NCBI RefSeq assembly: GCF_000312105.1
Contig: NZ_HE978638.1
Coordinates: 664,324 to 728,323 of the forward strand
Direction: 5' to 3'
DNA length: 64,000 bases
Origin: Aeromicrobium massiliense JC14
Lineage (GTDB): Bacteria; Actinomycetota; Actinomycetes; Propionibacteriales; Nocardioidaceae
Shown here: piece after piece, positions 1-11,546 of the stretch
Position numbering within the stretch: the stretch's first letter is position 1
Layout: each line of letters opens with the position of its first letter
Program-made: the position numbers and the translations under genes
Notes under the pieces: generated by a model
Told to the model about the DNA's origin: nothing
Database searches by the model: none
The model's input: the letters and a program-made list of their open reading frames with translations, nothing else

Positions 1-445
1 CTCGGGCGGCCGCTACGACCAGCTGGCCAGCGACGGCCGCAGCACGTACCCGGGCGTCGGCATCTCGCTGGGCGTCTCGCGCCTGCTCGGCCCGCTCGTC
101 GCCGACGGCTACACCGCTGACCGCTCGGTGCCGTCGGCCGTCCTCGTCGCGCTGTTCGACGAGGACCGCCGGGCCGAGAGCACCGCCGTGGCCACCGCGC
201 TGCGGGCCCGCGGCATCGCCTGCGAGGTCGCCCCCACCGCCGCCAAGCTCGGCAAGCAGATCCGCCACGCCGAGCGGCGCGGCATCCCCTACGTCTGGTT
301 CCCGCCGGCGGACGACCGCGGCCACTCGGTCAAGGACATCCGCAGCGGCGACCAGGTCGACGCCGACCCGCAGTCCTGGACGCCCCCCGCCGCCGACCTG
401 GCGCCCCGCATCGTCACCCCCGCAACGAAGGAGACCACCTCGTGA
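1..445 (+). CDS. hisS: Histidyl-tRNA synthetase, C-terminal part (5' end outside window)
   Basis: This is the last 147 codons of a class II histidyl-tRNA synthetase; the reading frame enters at base 2. HisRS charges tRNA-His with histidine in the cytoplasm. The fragment opens with the HisRS signature SGGRYDQL followed by [13 protein letters not shown], which is class II motif 3 with its active-site arginine. About 100 residues of anticodon-binding domain follow ([14 protein letters not shown], then IACEVAP and [16 protein letters not shown], typical of the HisRS C-terminal fold). The stop codon overlaps the aspS start in a GTGA junction, so the two synthetases are probably translationally coupled. 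hisS-aspS is a common actinobacterial pair. Confidence 0.95.
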   Translation, partial: SGGRYDQLASDGRSTYPGVGISLGVSRLLGPLVADGYTADRSVPSAVLVALFDEDRRAESTAVATALRARGIACEVAPTAAKLGKQIRHAERRGIPYVWFPPADDRGHSVKDIRSGDQVDADPQSWTPPAADLAPRIVTPATKETTS

Positions 446-2229
446 TCCGCACCCACTCCGCCGGAAGCCTGACCGCCGCGAACGTCGGCGAGCAGGTCAC
501 GCTCGCCGGATGGGTCGCGCGTCGGCGAGACCACGGCGGCGTCGCCTTCATCGACCTGCGTGACGCCAGTGGCGTCTCCCAGGTCGTCGTCCGCGAGGAC
601 GTCGCCCACCAGCTGCGGGCCGAGTTCTGCCTGAAGATCACCGGCACCGTCGAGCGCCGCCCCGAGGGCAACGAGAACAGCGCCATCGCGACCGGCGAGA
701 TCGAGGTCATCGCCGACGACGTCGAGATCCTGTCGACGTCCGCGCCGCTGCCGTTCCCGATCGACGACGCCACCAACGCCGGCGCCGTCGGCGAGGAGGC
801 TCGGCTCAAGTACCGCTACCTCGACCTGCGCCGCAGCGGCCCGGCCGCGGCCCTGCGCCTGCGCAGCAAGGTGAGCGCCGCCGCCCGCGAGGTGCTCGGC
901 CGCCACGACTTCGTCGAGGTCGAGACCCCGACGCTCACCCGCTCGACGCCCGAGGGCGCCCGCGACTTCGTCGTGCCGGCCCGTCTCCACCCGGGCAGCT
1001 GGTACGCCCTGCCGCAGAGCCCGCAGCTGTTCAAGCAGCTGCTCATGGTCGGCGGCCTGGAGCGCTACTACCAGATCGCGCGCTGCTACCGCGACGAGGA
1101 CTTCCGTGCCGACCGGCAGCCCGAGTTCACCCAGCTCGACATCGAGATGAGCTTCGTCGACCAGGACGACGTCATGGCCCTGGCCGAGGAGGTCTACGCC
1201 GAGATCTGGCGCCTGATCGACGTCGAGCTGCCCCGTCCGTTCCCGCGGATCACGTACGCGGACGCCATGAACAAGTACGGCTCGGACAAGCCTGACCTGC
1301 GCTTCGGCAACGAGCTCACCGACTGCACCGAGTACTTCAAGGACACCACGTTCCGCGTCTTCCAGGCGCCGTACGTGGGCGCGGTCGTCATGCCCGGCGG
1401 TGCCTCGCAGGCCCGCCGCCAGCTCGACGGCTGGCAGGAGTGGGCCAAGCAGCGCGGTGCCAAGGGCCTGGCCTACGTGCTCGTCCAGGAGGACGGCACG
1501 CTCGGCGGCCCGGTCGCCAAGAACCTCACCGACGCCGAGCGCGAGGGCCTGGCCGCCCACGTCGGCGCGAAGCCCGGCGACTGCGTCTTCTTCGGTGCCG
1601 GTGCCCCCAAGAGCACCCGCATGCTGCTCGGTGCGGCGCGGCTGGAGATCGGCCGCCGCTGCGAGCTGATCGACGAGTCCGCGTGGTCGTTCGCGTGGGT
1701 CGTCGACTGGCCGATGTTCGAGCCCGTCAACGAGCTCGAGTCCGGCGACGTCGCGGTCGGCGGCGGCGAGTGGACGGCCGTCCACCACGCCTTCACCGCG
1801 CCGCAGGACCCGGCCACCCTCGCCGAGCCCGGCACGTCGCTGGCCCAGGCGTACGACCTGGTGTGCAACGGCAACGAGGTCGGTGGCGGCTCGATCCGTA
1901 TCCACCGCCAGGACGTGCAGAAGCAGGTCTTCGCGATCATGGGCATCGACGAGGCCGAGGCCGAGGACAAGTTCGGCTTCCTGCTGGACGCCTTCCAGTT
2001 CGGCGCCCCGCCGCACGGCGGCATCGCCTTCGGCTGGGACCGCACCGTCGCGCTGCTCACCGGCGCCGACTCGATCCGCGAGGTCATCGCCTTCCCCAAG
2101 AGCGGCGGCGGCTACGACCCGCTCACTGCGGCTCCGGCGCCGATCACCGCCGAGCAGCGCAAGGAGGCCGGCGTCGACGCGAAGCCGAAGTCCGAGGAGG
2201 CGGCGGCGGCGAAGGACGAGCAGGCCTGA
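442..2229 (+). CDS. aspS: Aspartyl-tRNA synthetase
   Basis: 595-residue bacterial-type class II AspRS, which charges tRNA-Asp. The N-terminal OB-fold anticodon-binding domain (about residues 1-105) contains [21 protein letters not shown]. Motif 2 is [18 protein letters not shown] near residue 217, motif 3 is GIAFGWDR near residue 527, and the bacterial GAD insert lies between them. The GTG start overlaps the hisS stop by 4 nt. The C-terminus carries a short Ala/Glu/Lys tail with no obvious function. Recalled similarity to the mycobacterial protein is very high along the whole length. Mycobacterial AspRS is known to be non-discriminating (it also charges tRNA-Asn); whether this one is cannot be decided by eye. 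Confidence 0.97.
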   Translation: MIRTHSAGSLTAANVGEQVTLAGWVARRRDHGGVAFIDLRDASGVSQVVVREDVAHQLRAEFCLKITGTVERRPEGNENSAIATGEIEVIADDVEILSTSAPLPFPIDDATNAGAVGEEARLKYRYLDLRRSGPAAALRLRSKVSAAAREVLGRHDFVEVETPTLTRSTPEGARDFVVPARLHPGSWYALPQSPQLFKQLLMVGGLERYYQIARCYRDEDFRADRQPEFTQLDIEMSFVDQDDVMALAEEVYAEIWRLIDVELPRPFPRITYADAMNKYGSDKPDLRFGNELTDCTEYFKDTTFRVFQAPYVGAVVMPGGASQARRQLDGWQEWAKQRGAKGLAYVLVQEDGTLGGPVAKNLTDAEREGLAAHVGAKPGDCVFFGAGAPKSTRMLLGAARLEIGRRCELIDESAWSFAWVVDWPMFEPVNELESGDVAVGGGEWTAVHHAFTAPQDPATLAEPGTSLAQAYDLVCNGNEVGGGSIRIHRQDVQKQVFAIMGIDEAEAEDKFGFLLDAFQFGAPPHGGIAFGWDRTVALLTGADSIREVIAFPKSGGGYDPLTAAPAPITAEQRKEAGVDAKPKSEEAAAAKDEQA

Positions 2230-2239
2230 CCCGTCTCGG

Positions 2240-2245
2240 TAGGCT
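2240..2245 (+). promoter_or_regulatory. -10 element TAGGCT for rarA, leaderless type
   Basis: TAGGCT ends 6 nt before the rarA GTG at 2252. The start has no Shine-Dalgarno sequence, so the transcript probably begins at or next to the start codon. No convincing -35 is visible. Confidence 0.55.
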
Positions 2246-2251
2246 CGTCCG

Positions 2252-3631
2252 GTGACGTCCGACGGCCTGTTCGACCTGCCCGATCCCGCCCCCGAGCTGC
2301 CCCGGCAGCCGGGCGGCGGCAGCCTGGCGGGCAACGAGCACGCGTCCGCGCCGCTCGCGGTGCGCATGCGGCCGCGGACGCTGGACGAGCTGGTCGGCCA
2401 GCAGCACCTGCTGGAGCCGGGCTCGCCGCTGCGCCAGGTGATCGACGGCGACAAGCCGCTGACGATCCTGCTGTGGGGCCCGCCCGGCACCGGCAAGACG
2501 ACGCTGGCGTCGCTGATCAGCCGGCACACGAACCGGCGCTTCGTCGAGGTCTCGGCGGTGTCGGCCGGTGTCAAGGAGGTCCGCGACGTCATCGCCGGGG
2601 CTCGGCGCGCCCTGGCCGGCAGCGGCGTCGAGACGGTGCTGTTCGTCGACGAGGTCCACCGGTTCAGCAAGGCCCAGCAGGACGCGCTGCTGCCCGGCGT
2701 CGAGAACCGTTGGGTCTCGCTTGTCGCGGCGACCACCGAGAACCCGCACTTCAGCGTCATCTCGCCGCTGCTGAGCCGCTCGCTGCTGCTGACCCTGCAG
2801 AGCCTGACCGACGACGACATCGGCACCCTGGTCGACCGGGCCGTCGTCGACGAGCGCGGCCTGGCCGGTGCCGTGACGCTCAGCGAGGAGGCGCGCGACC
2901 ACCTCGTGCGGCTCGCCGGGGGCGACGGACGCCGGGCGCTGACCTACCTCGAGGCGGCCGCCGGCGCCGCGCAGGCGCGCGACCACGCCGAGGTGACCGT
3001 CGAGGACGCCGCACTCGCGGTCGACAAGGCCGCCGTCCGCTACGACCGCCAGGGCGACCAGCACTACGACGTCACCAGCGCGTTCATCAAGTCCATCCGC
3101 GGCTCGGACGTGGACGCGGCGCTGCACTACCTGGCGCGCATGATCGAGGCGGGGGAGGACCCCCGGTTCATCGCCCGTCGGCTGATGATCCACGCGAGCG
3201 AGGACATCGGCATGGCCGACCCGACCGCGCTGCCGCTGGCCACGGCCACGGCCCAGGCCGTGGCGATGATCGGCTTCCCCGAGGCGCGCATCCCGCTGGC
3301 CCAGGCGGTCATCCACCTCGCCGCCGCGCCGAAGTCGAACTCGGTCATCACCGCCATCGACGCCGCGCTGTCGGACGTCCGCGCGGGCAAGGTCGGCCCG
3401 GTGCCGCCCGCGCTGCGCGACGCGCACTACGCGGGGGCCAAGAAGCTCGGTCACGGGCACGACTACCGCTACCCGCACTCCGACCCCCGGGGCGTCGTCG
3501 AGCAGCAGTACGCGCCCGACGACGTCGACGGCACGGAGTACTACACGCCGAGCGCCCACGGGTTCGAGGCGCGCGTCGCCGAGCGGCTGCAGGCCGTCCG
3601 GGCGGTCCTGCGCGACCGTCGCCCGCGCTGA
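2252..3631 (+). CDS. rarA: Replication-associated recombination protein A (RarA/MgsA AAA+ ATPase)
   Basis: 459-residue AAA+ ATPase of the RarA/MgsA/WRNIP1 family, which acts at stalled replication forks and interacts with SSB in characterised homologues. Walker A is GPPGTGKTT at residues 76-84 and Walker B is LFVDEVHRF at about 130-138. Sensor 1 lies around AATTENPHF and the arginine-finger region around LSRS. The C-terminal clamp-loader-like oligomerisation domain includes [15 protein letters not shown] and [10 protein letters not shown], typical of RarA. The GTG start at 2252 is preferred because TAGGCT sits 6 nt upstream, suggesting a leaderless mRNA. It lies 22 nt after aspS but may have its own promoter. 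Confidence 0.94.
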   Translation: MTSDGLFDLPDPAPELPRQPGGGSLAGNEHASAPLAVRMRPRTLDELVGQQHLLEPGSPLRQVIDGDKPLTILLWGPPGTGKTTLASLISRHTNRRFVEVSAVSAGVKEVRDVIAGARRALAGSGVETVLFVDEVHRFSKAQQDALLPGVENRWVSLVAATTENPHFSVISPLLSRSLLLTLQSLTDDDIGTLVDRAVVDERGLAGAVTLSEEARDHLVRLAGGDGRRALTYLEAAAGAAQARDHAEVTVEDAALAVDKAAVRYDRQGDQHYDVTSAFIKSIRGSDVDAALHYLARMIEAGEDPRFIARRLMIHASEDIGMADPTALPLATATAQAVAMIGFPEARIPLAQAVIHLAAAPKSNSVITAIDAALSDVRAGKVGPVPPALRDAHYAGAKKLGHGHDYRYPHSDPRGVVEQQYAPDDVDGTEYYTPSAHGFEARVAERLQAVRAVLRDRRPR

Positions 3632-3656
3632 TTCTGCGATCCGGGTCACCCCCGGT

Positions 3657-3662
3657 TACGGT
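3657..3662 (+). promoter_or_regulatory. Putative -10 (TACGGT) for the secreted CHAP protein
   Basis: TACGGT lies about 31 nt before the GTG at 3694, with TTCTGC at 3632-3637 as a weak -35 at 19 nt spacing. It would give a short leader containing the Shine-Dalgarno AAGGGGG at 3681. Confidence 0.35.
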
Positions 3663-3693
3663 TTCAACCGTGTCCTGCTCAAGGGGGAATCCA

Positions 3694-4809
3694 GTGCACC
3701 GACGAATCCTGTCGTTCCTTGCGTCCTCGGCGCTCGTCGCCGGCGTCTTCGTGGCCGTCGCCGACGCGCCGGCCACGGCCGCGTCCGCGTCCGTCGCGAT
3801 GAACTCCGGCACCGAGACCCGGTTCGTGCGCGGCGAGAACGTGTGGCTGCGGGGCAAGGGCTCCGCCCGCAAGACGGTCAAGGTCTACCGCTACAACTCC
3901 AAGAACCGCCCGGTGCAGATCGGCACGACGCGCACCTCCAGCAGCGGCCGCTACAGCTTCATGATGCGCCCGACCGGCACCGCGAAGTACCGGGTGAAGG
4001 TGGGCGGCACCCGCACGCGCACCATCCGGCTCACCGCCGTGGGCTCGCACTCGATCGGCCAGCGGCAGGCGTCGCTGCGCTTCATCCTGGGCTCGGCGAC
4101 GTCCGGCACGCAGGCCAGCGGCAGCGTGCGCTGGCGCACGTACCGCAAGGGCATGCTCGTGCAGAACGGCAGCCGCACCTGGGTGATCCGCGGTCGCGCG
4201 GCCACCGAGTACCGCCGCTACGGCGGGCCGGCCGGACGCCTGGGCACCCCCGTGGGCGACGCGCGCTGCGGCCTGGCCGAGGGCGCGTGCCTGCAGAAGT
4301 TCCGCAAGGGCGCGATCTACACGAACTCCAAGGCCAAGGACAAGACGGTCGCCGTCTCCACGGGCAGCGCGAACCGGTCGGCGATCGCCGCCGTCGCGCT
4401 TTCGCAGGTCGGCTACAAGGAGCCGGGCTACCGCAAGAGCAAGTACAACCGCTGGATGGGCCGCACCGATGCCGGTGCCGCCTGGTGCGCGTACTTCACC
4501 GCCTGGGTCAGCTACGCGGCCGGCGAGGGCGACGCCATCGTGCGCAAGAACTCGATCGCCAAGACGGTCGCCGCCGAGCGCAAGCGTGGCCGCACGACGT
4601 CCAGGCCGGCGGTCGGCCGGGTCGCGTACATCGCCCCCGGTGGCGGCAACCCGCACCACGCAGGCATCGTCGTCGACTACGACTCGCGCTACGTCTGGGT
4701 GGCCGAGGGCAACGTCGACACCCGGGGCGGCATCGGCAAGCCCCGTGGCGTGCACAAGATCAAGCGTCCGCGCAGCCACGTGAAGTTCTACGCGAACCCG
4801 AAGTTCTGA
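3694..4809 (+). CDS. Secreted CHAP-domain protein with LGFP-like module (putative cell-wall hydrolase)
   Basis: 371-residue predicted exported protein. The GTG at 3694 is chosen because AAGGGGG precedes it and the product then starts with a clear signal peptide (MHRRILSFLASSALVAG, cleavage after about residue 32, near ATAASA). Residues 40-130 are a Lys/Arg-rich beta-type region. Residues 160-215 resemble an LGFP cell-wall-binding repeat (YGGPAGRLGTPVGD, then FRKGAIY). The C-terminal 140 residues are a CHAP amidase/endopeptidase domain with the probable catalytic Cys265 (AWCAYF) and His322 (HHAGIVVDY). CHAP enzymes cleave peptidoglycan peptides or amides; the true substrate here is unknown. 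It sits between rarA and the alaS cluster with no related neighbours. The open frame extends far upstream, but that part is a shadow of rarA. Confidence 0.82.
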   Translation: MHRRILSFLASSALVAGVFVAVADAPATAASASVAMNSGTETRFVRGENVWLRGKGSARKTVKVYRYNSKNRPVQIGTTRTSSSGRYSFMMRPTGTAKYRVKVGGTRTRTIRLTAVGSHSIGQRQASLRFILGSATSGTQASGSVRWRTYRKGMLVQNGSRTWVIRGRAATEYRRYGGPAGRLGTPVGDARCGLAEGACLQKFRKGAIYTNSKAKDKTVAVSTGSANRSAIAAVALSQVGYKEPGYRKSKYNRWMGRTDAGAAWCAYFTAWVSYAAGEGDAIVRKNSIAKTVAAERKRGRTTSRPAVGRVAYIAPGGGNPHHAGIVVDYDSRYVWVAEGNVDTRGGIGKPRGVHKIKRPRSHVKFYANPKF

Positions 4810-4847
4810 GCCGACCCGTCCGCTCGTCGGCCGCGGACGCCGACCGG

Positions 4848-4853
4848 TAACCT
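4848..4853 (+). promoter_or_regulatory. -10 element TAACCT, leaderless type
   Basis: TAACCT ends 7 nt before the ATG at 4861 and only 1 nt before the GTG at 4855. If it is the -10, the ATG must be the start and the mRNA is leaderless. Confidence 0.45.
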
Positions 4854-4860
4854 CGTGACC

Positions 4861-5421
4861 ATGCCCGACGACGTCCTGCTGGTGTGCGCGGCCGCGCTCG
4901 CGGTCGTCGCGCTGGTGGCGTCCGCCGCGGCGCTCGTGGCCGCCCGGCGCCTGCGCCGGGCCACCGAGGAGCTCCGTGCCGTCACCGAGCAGGCTCGGCA
5001 GGCGCCGGCCCCCGCGCCGGTCGCCCCGGCGCCCGTGTCGCCCGCCCCCGAGCGGCTCGACGCCGCCGTGGTCGCGATCCGGGCCGACGACGACGTGGTC
5101 GACGCCGAGATCGTCGAGCTCGACCTCGAGCCCGACGTGCACGTCGTCGACGGCCGGGTCGTCGTGCGGCCCAGCGACCAGCAGGTCGTCGCCGCGACCC
5201 TCGGCCGTCCGCTCGTGCGGCTCTCGGTCGTCGGCGCGGGCCTGGCCCACGCGCTGCGCCCCGAGAGCCGCGACCGCATCTCCGGCCTGGTGCGGCGCGA
5301 CTTCCGCCGCCGGCGCCGCGCCCGCGCCCGGGCCGCGCGCCGGGCCGCGCGCACCACCCACGTCCCGCCGCCCGAGCCGCCCACGTGGATCGGCGGCAAC
5401 CCCGGAGGAGGAGCCTCGTGA
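4861..5421 (+). CDS. Membrane-anchored hypothetical protein (DUF948-like position)
   Basis: 186-residue protein of unknown function. It begins with one strong transmembrane segment ([23 protein letters not shown]), followed by a basic, heptad-like stretch, a Pro/Ala-rich linker and an acidic beta-rich middle. It ends in a very Arg-rich patch and a Pro/Gly tail. Streptomyces and Nocardioides keep a DUF948-type membrane protein and a second small protein just upstream of alaS, and this gene fits that place; family membership is inferred from context and architecture. The ATG at 4861 is preferred over the GTG at 4855 because of the TAACCT hexamer 7 nt upstream. The stop overlaps the next gene in GTGA. 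Confidence 0.7.
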   Translation: MPDDVLLVCAAALAVVALVASAAALVAARRLRRATEELRAVTEQARQAPAPAPVAPAPVSPAPERLDAAVVAIRADDDVVDAEIVELDLEPDVHVVDGRVVVRPSDQQVVAATLGRPLVRLSVVGAGLAHALRPESRDRISGLVRRDFRRRRRARARAARRAARTTHVPPPEPPTWIGGNPGGGAS

Positions 5422-5686
5422 ACGCGCGCCTGCTGACCTTCGTGGCCGGTGGCCTGGCCGGCGTCTACGCCTCGGCCAAGGCCCGGCGCGCGGCCTACCG
5501 GCTGAGCGTCCCCGGGCTGGCCGACCAGGCCGGCGCCCTGGCCACCGGGCTGCAGGCCTTCGCCGCCGAGGTGCGCGAGGGCATGGACGCCCGCGAGGCG
5601 CAGATCGCCCGCGACCTCGACATCCCCCTGGAGCTGCTGCCCGGACGGCAGGCTCCGCCCCCAGCGATCGAGAAGGACACACACTG

Positions 5687-5687
<1 letters not shown>
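5418..5687 (+). CDS. Small membrane protein upstream of alaS (DUF6167-like)
   Basis: 89-residue protein starting at a GTG preceded by GGAGGAGG. An N-terminal hydrophobic segment ([16 protein letters not shown]) is followed by a basic patch, an amphipathic helix ([23 protein letters not shown]) and a Pro-rich tail. Size and position immediately before alaS match the small actinobacterial protein often annotated as DUF6167; I infer this from context, not from a search. It overlaps its neighbours by 4 nt (GTGA) upstream and 1 nt (TGATG) downstream, so it is co-translated with alaS. Function unknown. Confidence 0.75.
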
Positions 5688-8338
<2,651 letters not shown>

Positions 8339-8340
8339 GC

Positions 8341-8802
8341 ATGCGTCGCGGTCGCCGGCTCGGCATCGACGTGGGCGACGCCCGCATCGGTGTCGCCACG
8401 TGCGACCCGGACGGGCTGATCGCCACCCCGGTCGAGACCGTGCCGGCGGGCCGCGACGCCATCGCGCGCCTGGCCGCACTGGCCGCCGAGCACGACGTCG
8501 TGGAGTGCGTGGTGGGCCTGCCGCTGAGCCTGTCGGGCGCCGAGGGCCCCGCCGCGGCGAAGGTGCGGGCGTTCGCCGCCGACCTCCGCGACGCGGTCGC
8601 GCCCGTGGGCATCCGGCTGTTCGACGAGCGGATGACTACGATGACCGCTGACGCGATGCTGCGTCAGGCCGGACGGACCGGACGCGGCAAGGCGAGCCGT
8701 GGCAAGCGCCAGGTGATCGACCAGGCGGCCGCTACCGTGATCCTCCAGACGGCACTCGACACCGAGCGGAGCCGGGGCAGTGCGCCCGGCGAGACCTTGT
8801 GA
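8341..8802 (+). CDS. ruvX: Holliday-junction resolvase-like nuclease RuvX (YqgF)
   Basis: 153 residues, the usual length for the YqgF/RuvX RNase H-fold family, which is involved in pre-16S rRNA 5'-end maturation (E. coli YqgF) and assigned as a putative Holliday-junction resolvase. The N-terminal LGIDVGDARIGVA holds the first catalytic Asp (D10); a second acidic centre is in VVGLPLSLSG and a third in LFDERMTTMTA. The ATG lies 2 nt after the alaS stop. The alaS-ruvX-mltG order is conserved in Actinobacteria. Confidence 0.93.
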   Translation: MRRGRRLGIDVGDARIGVATCDPDGLIATPVETVPAGRDAIARLAALAAEHDVVECVVGLPLSLSGAEGPAAAKVRAFAADLRDAVAPVGIRLFDERMTTMTADAMLRQAGRTGRGKASRGKRQVIDQAAATVILQTALDTERSRGSAPGETL

Positions 8803-8808
8803 GGACGT

Positions 8809-9957
8809 ATGACTGACAGCGGGCTCGGCCTCTTCGGCGACCAGGCGCAGGATCCGGCACCCCCGCCCGCGGGACCGGGTCGGCGGCGGGCGCCCAAGAA
8901 GCAGCGCAACGTCAAGCCGCTGCGCTGGGTGATCGTGCTCGCCGTCGTCGGCGCGCTCGTCTTCGGCAGCGTGTGGGCCTGGAAGAAGGCCGACAGCTTC
9001 CTCAACGGTCCGGAGGACTACGCCGGCGAGGGCAGCGGCGAGGTCGTCGTCGAGGTCAAGCAGGGCGACACCGGCTCCGACGTGGCCACCACGTTGTTCG
9101 AGGCCGGGGTCGTCAAGAGCCGCGAGGCGTTCTACCAGCTGTCGATCAGCGACGACCGCGGCTCGCAGCTGCAGCCGGGCTTCTACCAGCTGCGCAAGCA
9201 GATGTCGGCCGAGTGGGCGCTCAAGGAGCTCGTCGACCCCAAGAACCGGGTCGAGGGCAAGGTCGGCATCCCCGAGGGGGCGCGCGTCGGCCAGATCGTC
9301 GAGGCCATCGCCAAGAACACCGAGATCAAGCAGGAGGACCTCGAGGCCGCGCTCGAGGACCCCAGCTCGATCGGCCTGCCCGAGGAGGCGAACGGCAACC
9401 CGGAGGGCTGGCTGTTCCCGGCCACCTACACCGTCCCGCCCGGCACGTCCGCGACCGACCTGCTGAGCCAGATGGTCAAGAAGACGATCGCCGTCGAGGA
9501 GGACCTCGACATCGACACCCGTGCGAAGGAGCTGGGCTTCTCCAAGGAGGAGATCGTCATCATCGCGAGCATCCTGGAGTACGAGGTCAACCGCGACGAG
9601 GACTTCGGCAAGGCCGCCCGGGTCATCTACAACCGGCTCGAGAAGGACATGCCGCTGCAGATGGACTCGACCGTCGCGTACGTCAGCGGCCGCGAGGGCG
9701 ACGTGTTCACCACCGCCGAGGAGCGCGACGCCGACTCCGAGTACAACACCTACAAGTACCCGGGCCTGCCGCCCGGACCGATCGGCTCGCCGGGCGAGGC
9801 GACCCTCGAGGCGGCGCTCAACCCCACGCCGGGCGACTGGGAGTACTTCGTCGCCGACCCCGAGAACGGCGGCACGGTGTTCACCGAGACCTACGCCGAG
9901 CACCTGCGCGAGGTCGACCGGCTCCAGCAGTTCTGCCGCGAGAGCGACAAGTGCTGA
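8809..9957 (+). CDS. mltG: Endolytic murein transglycosylase MltG (YceG family)
   Basis: 382-residue inner-membrane lytic transglycosylase that is thought to terminate nascent glycan strands. A cytoplasmic N-terminus rich in Pro, Arg and Lys precedes one transmembrane helix at about residues 40-61 (WVIVLAVVGALVFGSVWAW). The YceG domain follows: PEGARVGQIVEAI, the catalytic stretch ASILEYEV with the probable catalytic Glu257, then LQMDSTVAYV and GLPPGPIGSPG. The family consensus around the active site is ASIVEKE, so the Val and Lys differ here (Leu and Tyr) but the Glu residues remain. GAGGA precedes the ATG. Confidence 0.94.
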   Translation: MTDSGLGLFGDQAQDPAPPPAGPGRRRAPKKQRNVKPLRWVIVLAVVGALVFGSVWAWKKADSFLNGPEDYAGEGSGEVVVEVKQGDTGSDVATTLFEAGVVKSREAFYQLSISDDRGSQLQPGFYQLRKQMSAEWALKELVDPKNRVEGKVGIPEGARVGQIVEAIAKNTEIKQEDLEAALEDPSSIGLPEEANGNPEGWLFPATYTVPPGTSATDLLSQMVKKTIAVEEDLDIDTRAKELGFSKEEIVIIASILEYEVNRDEDFGKAARVIYNRLEKDMPLQMDSTVAYVSGREGDVFTTAEERDADSEYNTYKYPGLPPGPIGSPGEATLEAALNPTPGDWEYFVADPENGGTVFTETYAEHLREVDRLQQFCRESDKC

Positions 9958-10769
9958 TGCCGGGACGCTGCGCGGTCCTCGGCTCCCCGGTCGACCACTC
10001 GCTCTCGCCGGCCATGCACCGGCAGGCGTACGCCGAGCTCGGCCTGGACTGGACGTACGAGGCGCACGACGTCGACGTCGACGCGCTGCCCGGCTTCCTG
10101 GCCGGGCTGGACGACACGTGGCGCGGCTTGTCGGTGACGATGCCGCTCAAGCAGCGCGCGCTCGAGCTGGCCGACGAGGTCGACCCGTTCGCCCGCGTCG
10201 TCGGCGTGGCCAACACCCTGGTCCGCACCGAGCGGGGCACCTGGCGGGCGCACAACACCGACACCTCCGGTGCGGTCGCGGCGCTCGACGAGCAGGGTGT
10301 CGGCCAGGTGGGCAGCGCCCGGGTGCTGGGGGGTGGCGCGACGGCGCGCTCGCTCCTGCACGGCCTGCTGGTCCGCGGGCTGGAGCACGTCGAGCTCGTG
10401 GTGCGTGACAAGGCGCGCGTCGCCGAGCTGGCCGAGCGCGTGCGCGGCGAGCGCATCGAGGTCGTCGTGCGCGAGTTCGACGCGCCCTTCCTGGACAAGG
10501 TCGACCTGCTGGTCTCCACCGTCCCCTCGGAGGTCGTGCGGCACGACGCGCACGACCTGGTCGACGCCTCACGCGCCGTCTTCGACGTCCTGTACGACCC
10601 GTGGCCGACCGCGCTCGCCGCCACCGCCACGGTGCACGGGGTCCCGCTCGTGACCGGGCTGGACCTGTTGGCGCACCAGGCCGCTGGCCAGGTGGAGCTG
10701 ATGACCGGCTCGGCGGTCCCCGCCGCACGCCTCCGCGAGGCGGCGCTCGCCGAGCTCGCGAGCCGCTGA
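9957..10769 (+). CDS. aroE: Shikimate dehydrogenase
   Basis: 270-residue NADP-dependent shikimate dehydrogenase, which reduces 3-dehydroshikimate to shikimate. Visible motifs are SLSPAMH (shikimate binding), SVTMPLKQ with catalytic Lys65, HNTDTSG with Asp102, and the dinucleotide-binding loop VLGGGATARS. The ATG at 9957 forms a TGATG junction with mltG; a GTG two codons upstream is possible but would lengthen the overlap. Together with aroC, aroK and aroB downstream it covers much of the common aromatic pathway, although a prepilin-peptidase gene lies between. Confidence 0.95.
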   Translation: MPGRCAVLGSPVDHSLSPAMHRQAYAELGLDWTYEAHDVDVDALPGFLAGLDDTWRGLSVTMPLKQRALELADEVDPFARVVGVANTLVRTERGTWRAHNTDTSGAVAALDEQGVGQVGSARVLGGGATARSLLHGLLVRGLEHVELVVRDKARVAELAERVRGERIEVVVREFDAPFLDKVDLLVSTVPSEVVRHDAHDLVDASRAVFDVLYDPWPTALAATATVHGVPLVTGLDLLAHQAAGQVELMTGSAVPAARLREAALAELASR

Positions 10770-10807
10770 GCCTGGGGACGCCGCGCCCGGCACCCGCCGC
10801 TCGCGGC

Positions 10808-10813
10808 TAGGGT
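10808..10813 (+). promoter_or_regulatory. -10 element TAGGGT, leaderless type
   Basis: TAGGGT ends 6 nt before the GTG start at 10820; no Shine-Dalgarno sequence is present. Confidence 0.5.
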
Positions 10814-10819
10814 GCCAGC

Positions 10820-11491
10820 GTGCTCGTCGTCCTCGCCTGCCTCGTCGCCGCCGCCCTCGGATGGCTCGCCCCGCGGGTGCTCGCTCGCGTGCCGGAGCCG
10901 GACGACGCGGCGGACGGCAAGCCCACCTATGCGTCCCTCGCCGCGGTGCCCCGGCTCGGGGTCGTGCTGGCTGTCGCCTCGGCGCTGCTGACCGGCGTCG
11001 TCGGGCTCGTCGTCGAGCCGGAGGTCGTGCTCGTGGTCTGGACGCTGCTCGTCCCCGCCGGGCTGCTGCTCGGCTACGTCGACGCCCGAACGCGGCTGCT
11101 GCCCAAGCGGATCGTGCTGCCCCTCAACGTCGCCGTGCTGGTGCTCGTGGGCGTCGCCGCGGCGCTCGAGCGCGACCTGGACCTGCTGTGGCGCGCCCTG
11201 GCCGGGGGAGCGGGCTTGTTCGTGCTGTTCGCCGCGTTCTGGTTCGTCGCCCCGCGCGGCCTGGGCTACGGCGACGTGCGGCTGTCGCCCGCGTTGGGCA
11301 TGACGCTCGCCGCGTCGGGCTGGATGGAGCTGTTCGTCGGCGTCTACGCCGGGTTCGTCCTCGCGGCCGTGCTCGGTCTGGTCCTGGGCCGGCTGGGTCG
11401 CATCGACCCCAAGCAGTTCGCGTTCGGCCCGTACCTCGTCGCGGGGGCCGTCGTCGGCGTCCTGTGGCAGCCGCTCGTGCTGGGCGGCTGA
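10820..11491 (+). CDS. Type IV prepilin peptidase-like membrane protease (A24 family)
   Basis: 223-residue polytopic membrane protein with about six or seven hydrophobic segments. The two aspartates of the A24 aspartic protease family are in place: Asp88 in [11 protein letters not shown] and Asp152 in the GYGDVRL motif (family GxGD). The N-terminal Cys-rich methyltransferase domain of PilD-type enzymes is missing, as is usual for short actinobacterial homologues. It would process prepilin-like signal peptides, but no pilin gene is in this window. It sits between aroE and aroC, as in Mycobacterium, probably through conserved synteny and not function. Leaderless start inferred from TAGGGT 6 nt upstream. 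Confidence 0.85.
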   Translation: MLVVLACLVAAALGWLAPRVLARVPEPDDAADGKPTYASLAAVPRLGVVLAVASALLTGVVGLVVEPEVVLVVWTLLVPAGLLLGYVDARTRLLPKRIVLPLNVAVLVLVGVAAALERDLDLLWRALAGGAGLFVLFAAFWFVAPRGLGYGDVRLSPALGMTLAASGWMELFVGVYAGFVLAAVLGLVLGRLGRIDPKQFAFGPYLVAGAVVGVLWQPLVLGG

Positions 11492-11533
11492 CCGGTCCTC
11501 GGGCGGGGGCTCGGGCCCCACGGGTCGGCGTGG

Positions 11534-11539
11534 GAGAAT
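11534..11539 (+). promoter_or_regulatory. Possible -10 (GAGAAT) for aroC, leaderless type
   Basis: GAGAAT ends 7 nt before the aroC ATG; there is no Shine-Dalgarno sequence. The first base deviates from TANNNT, so confidence is modest. Confidence 0.35.
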
Positions 11540-11546
11540 CTGGGCC

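Noticed and set aside
289..2826. Long minus-strand open frame opposite aspS and rarA (845 codons)
   Set aside because: It is the GC-rich codon-position shadow of two certain genes, with low-complexity Arg/Gly/Val/Leu composition and no domain.
2473..3693. In-frame upstream extension of the CHAP protein into rarA
   Set aside because: The extension is out-of-frame rarA sequence; the signal peptide and ribosome binding site place the start at 3694.
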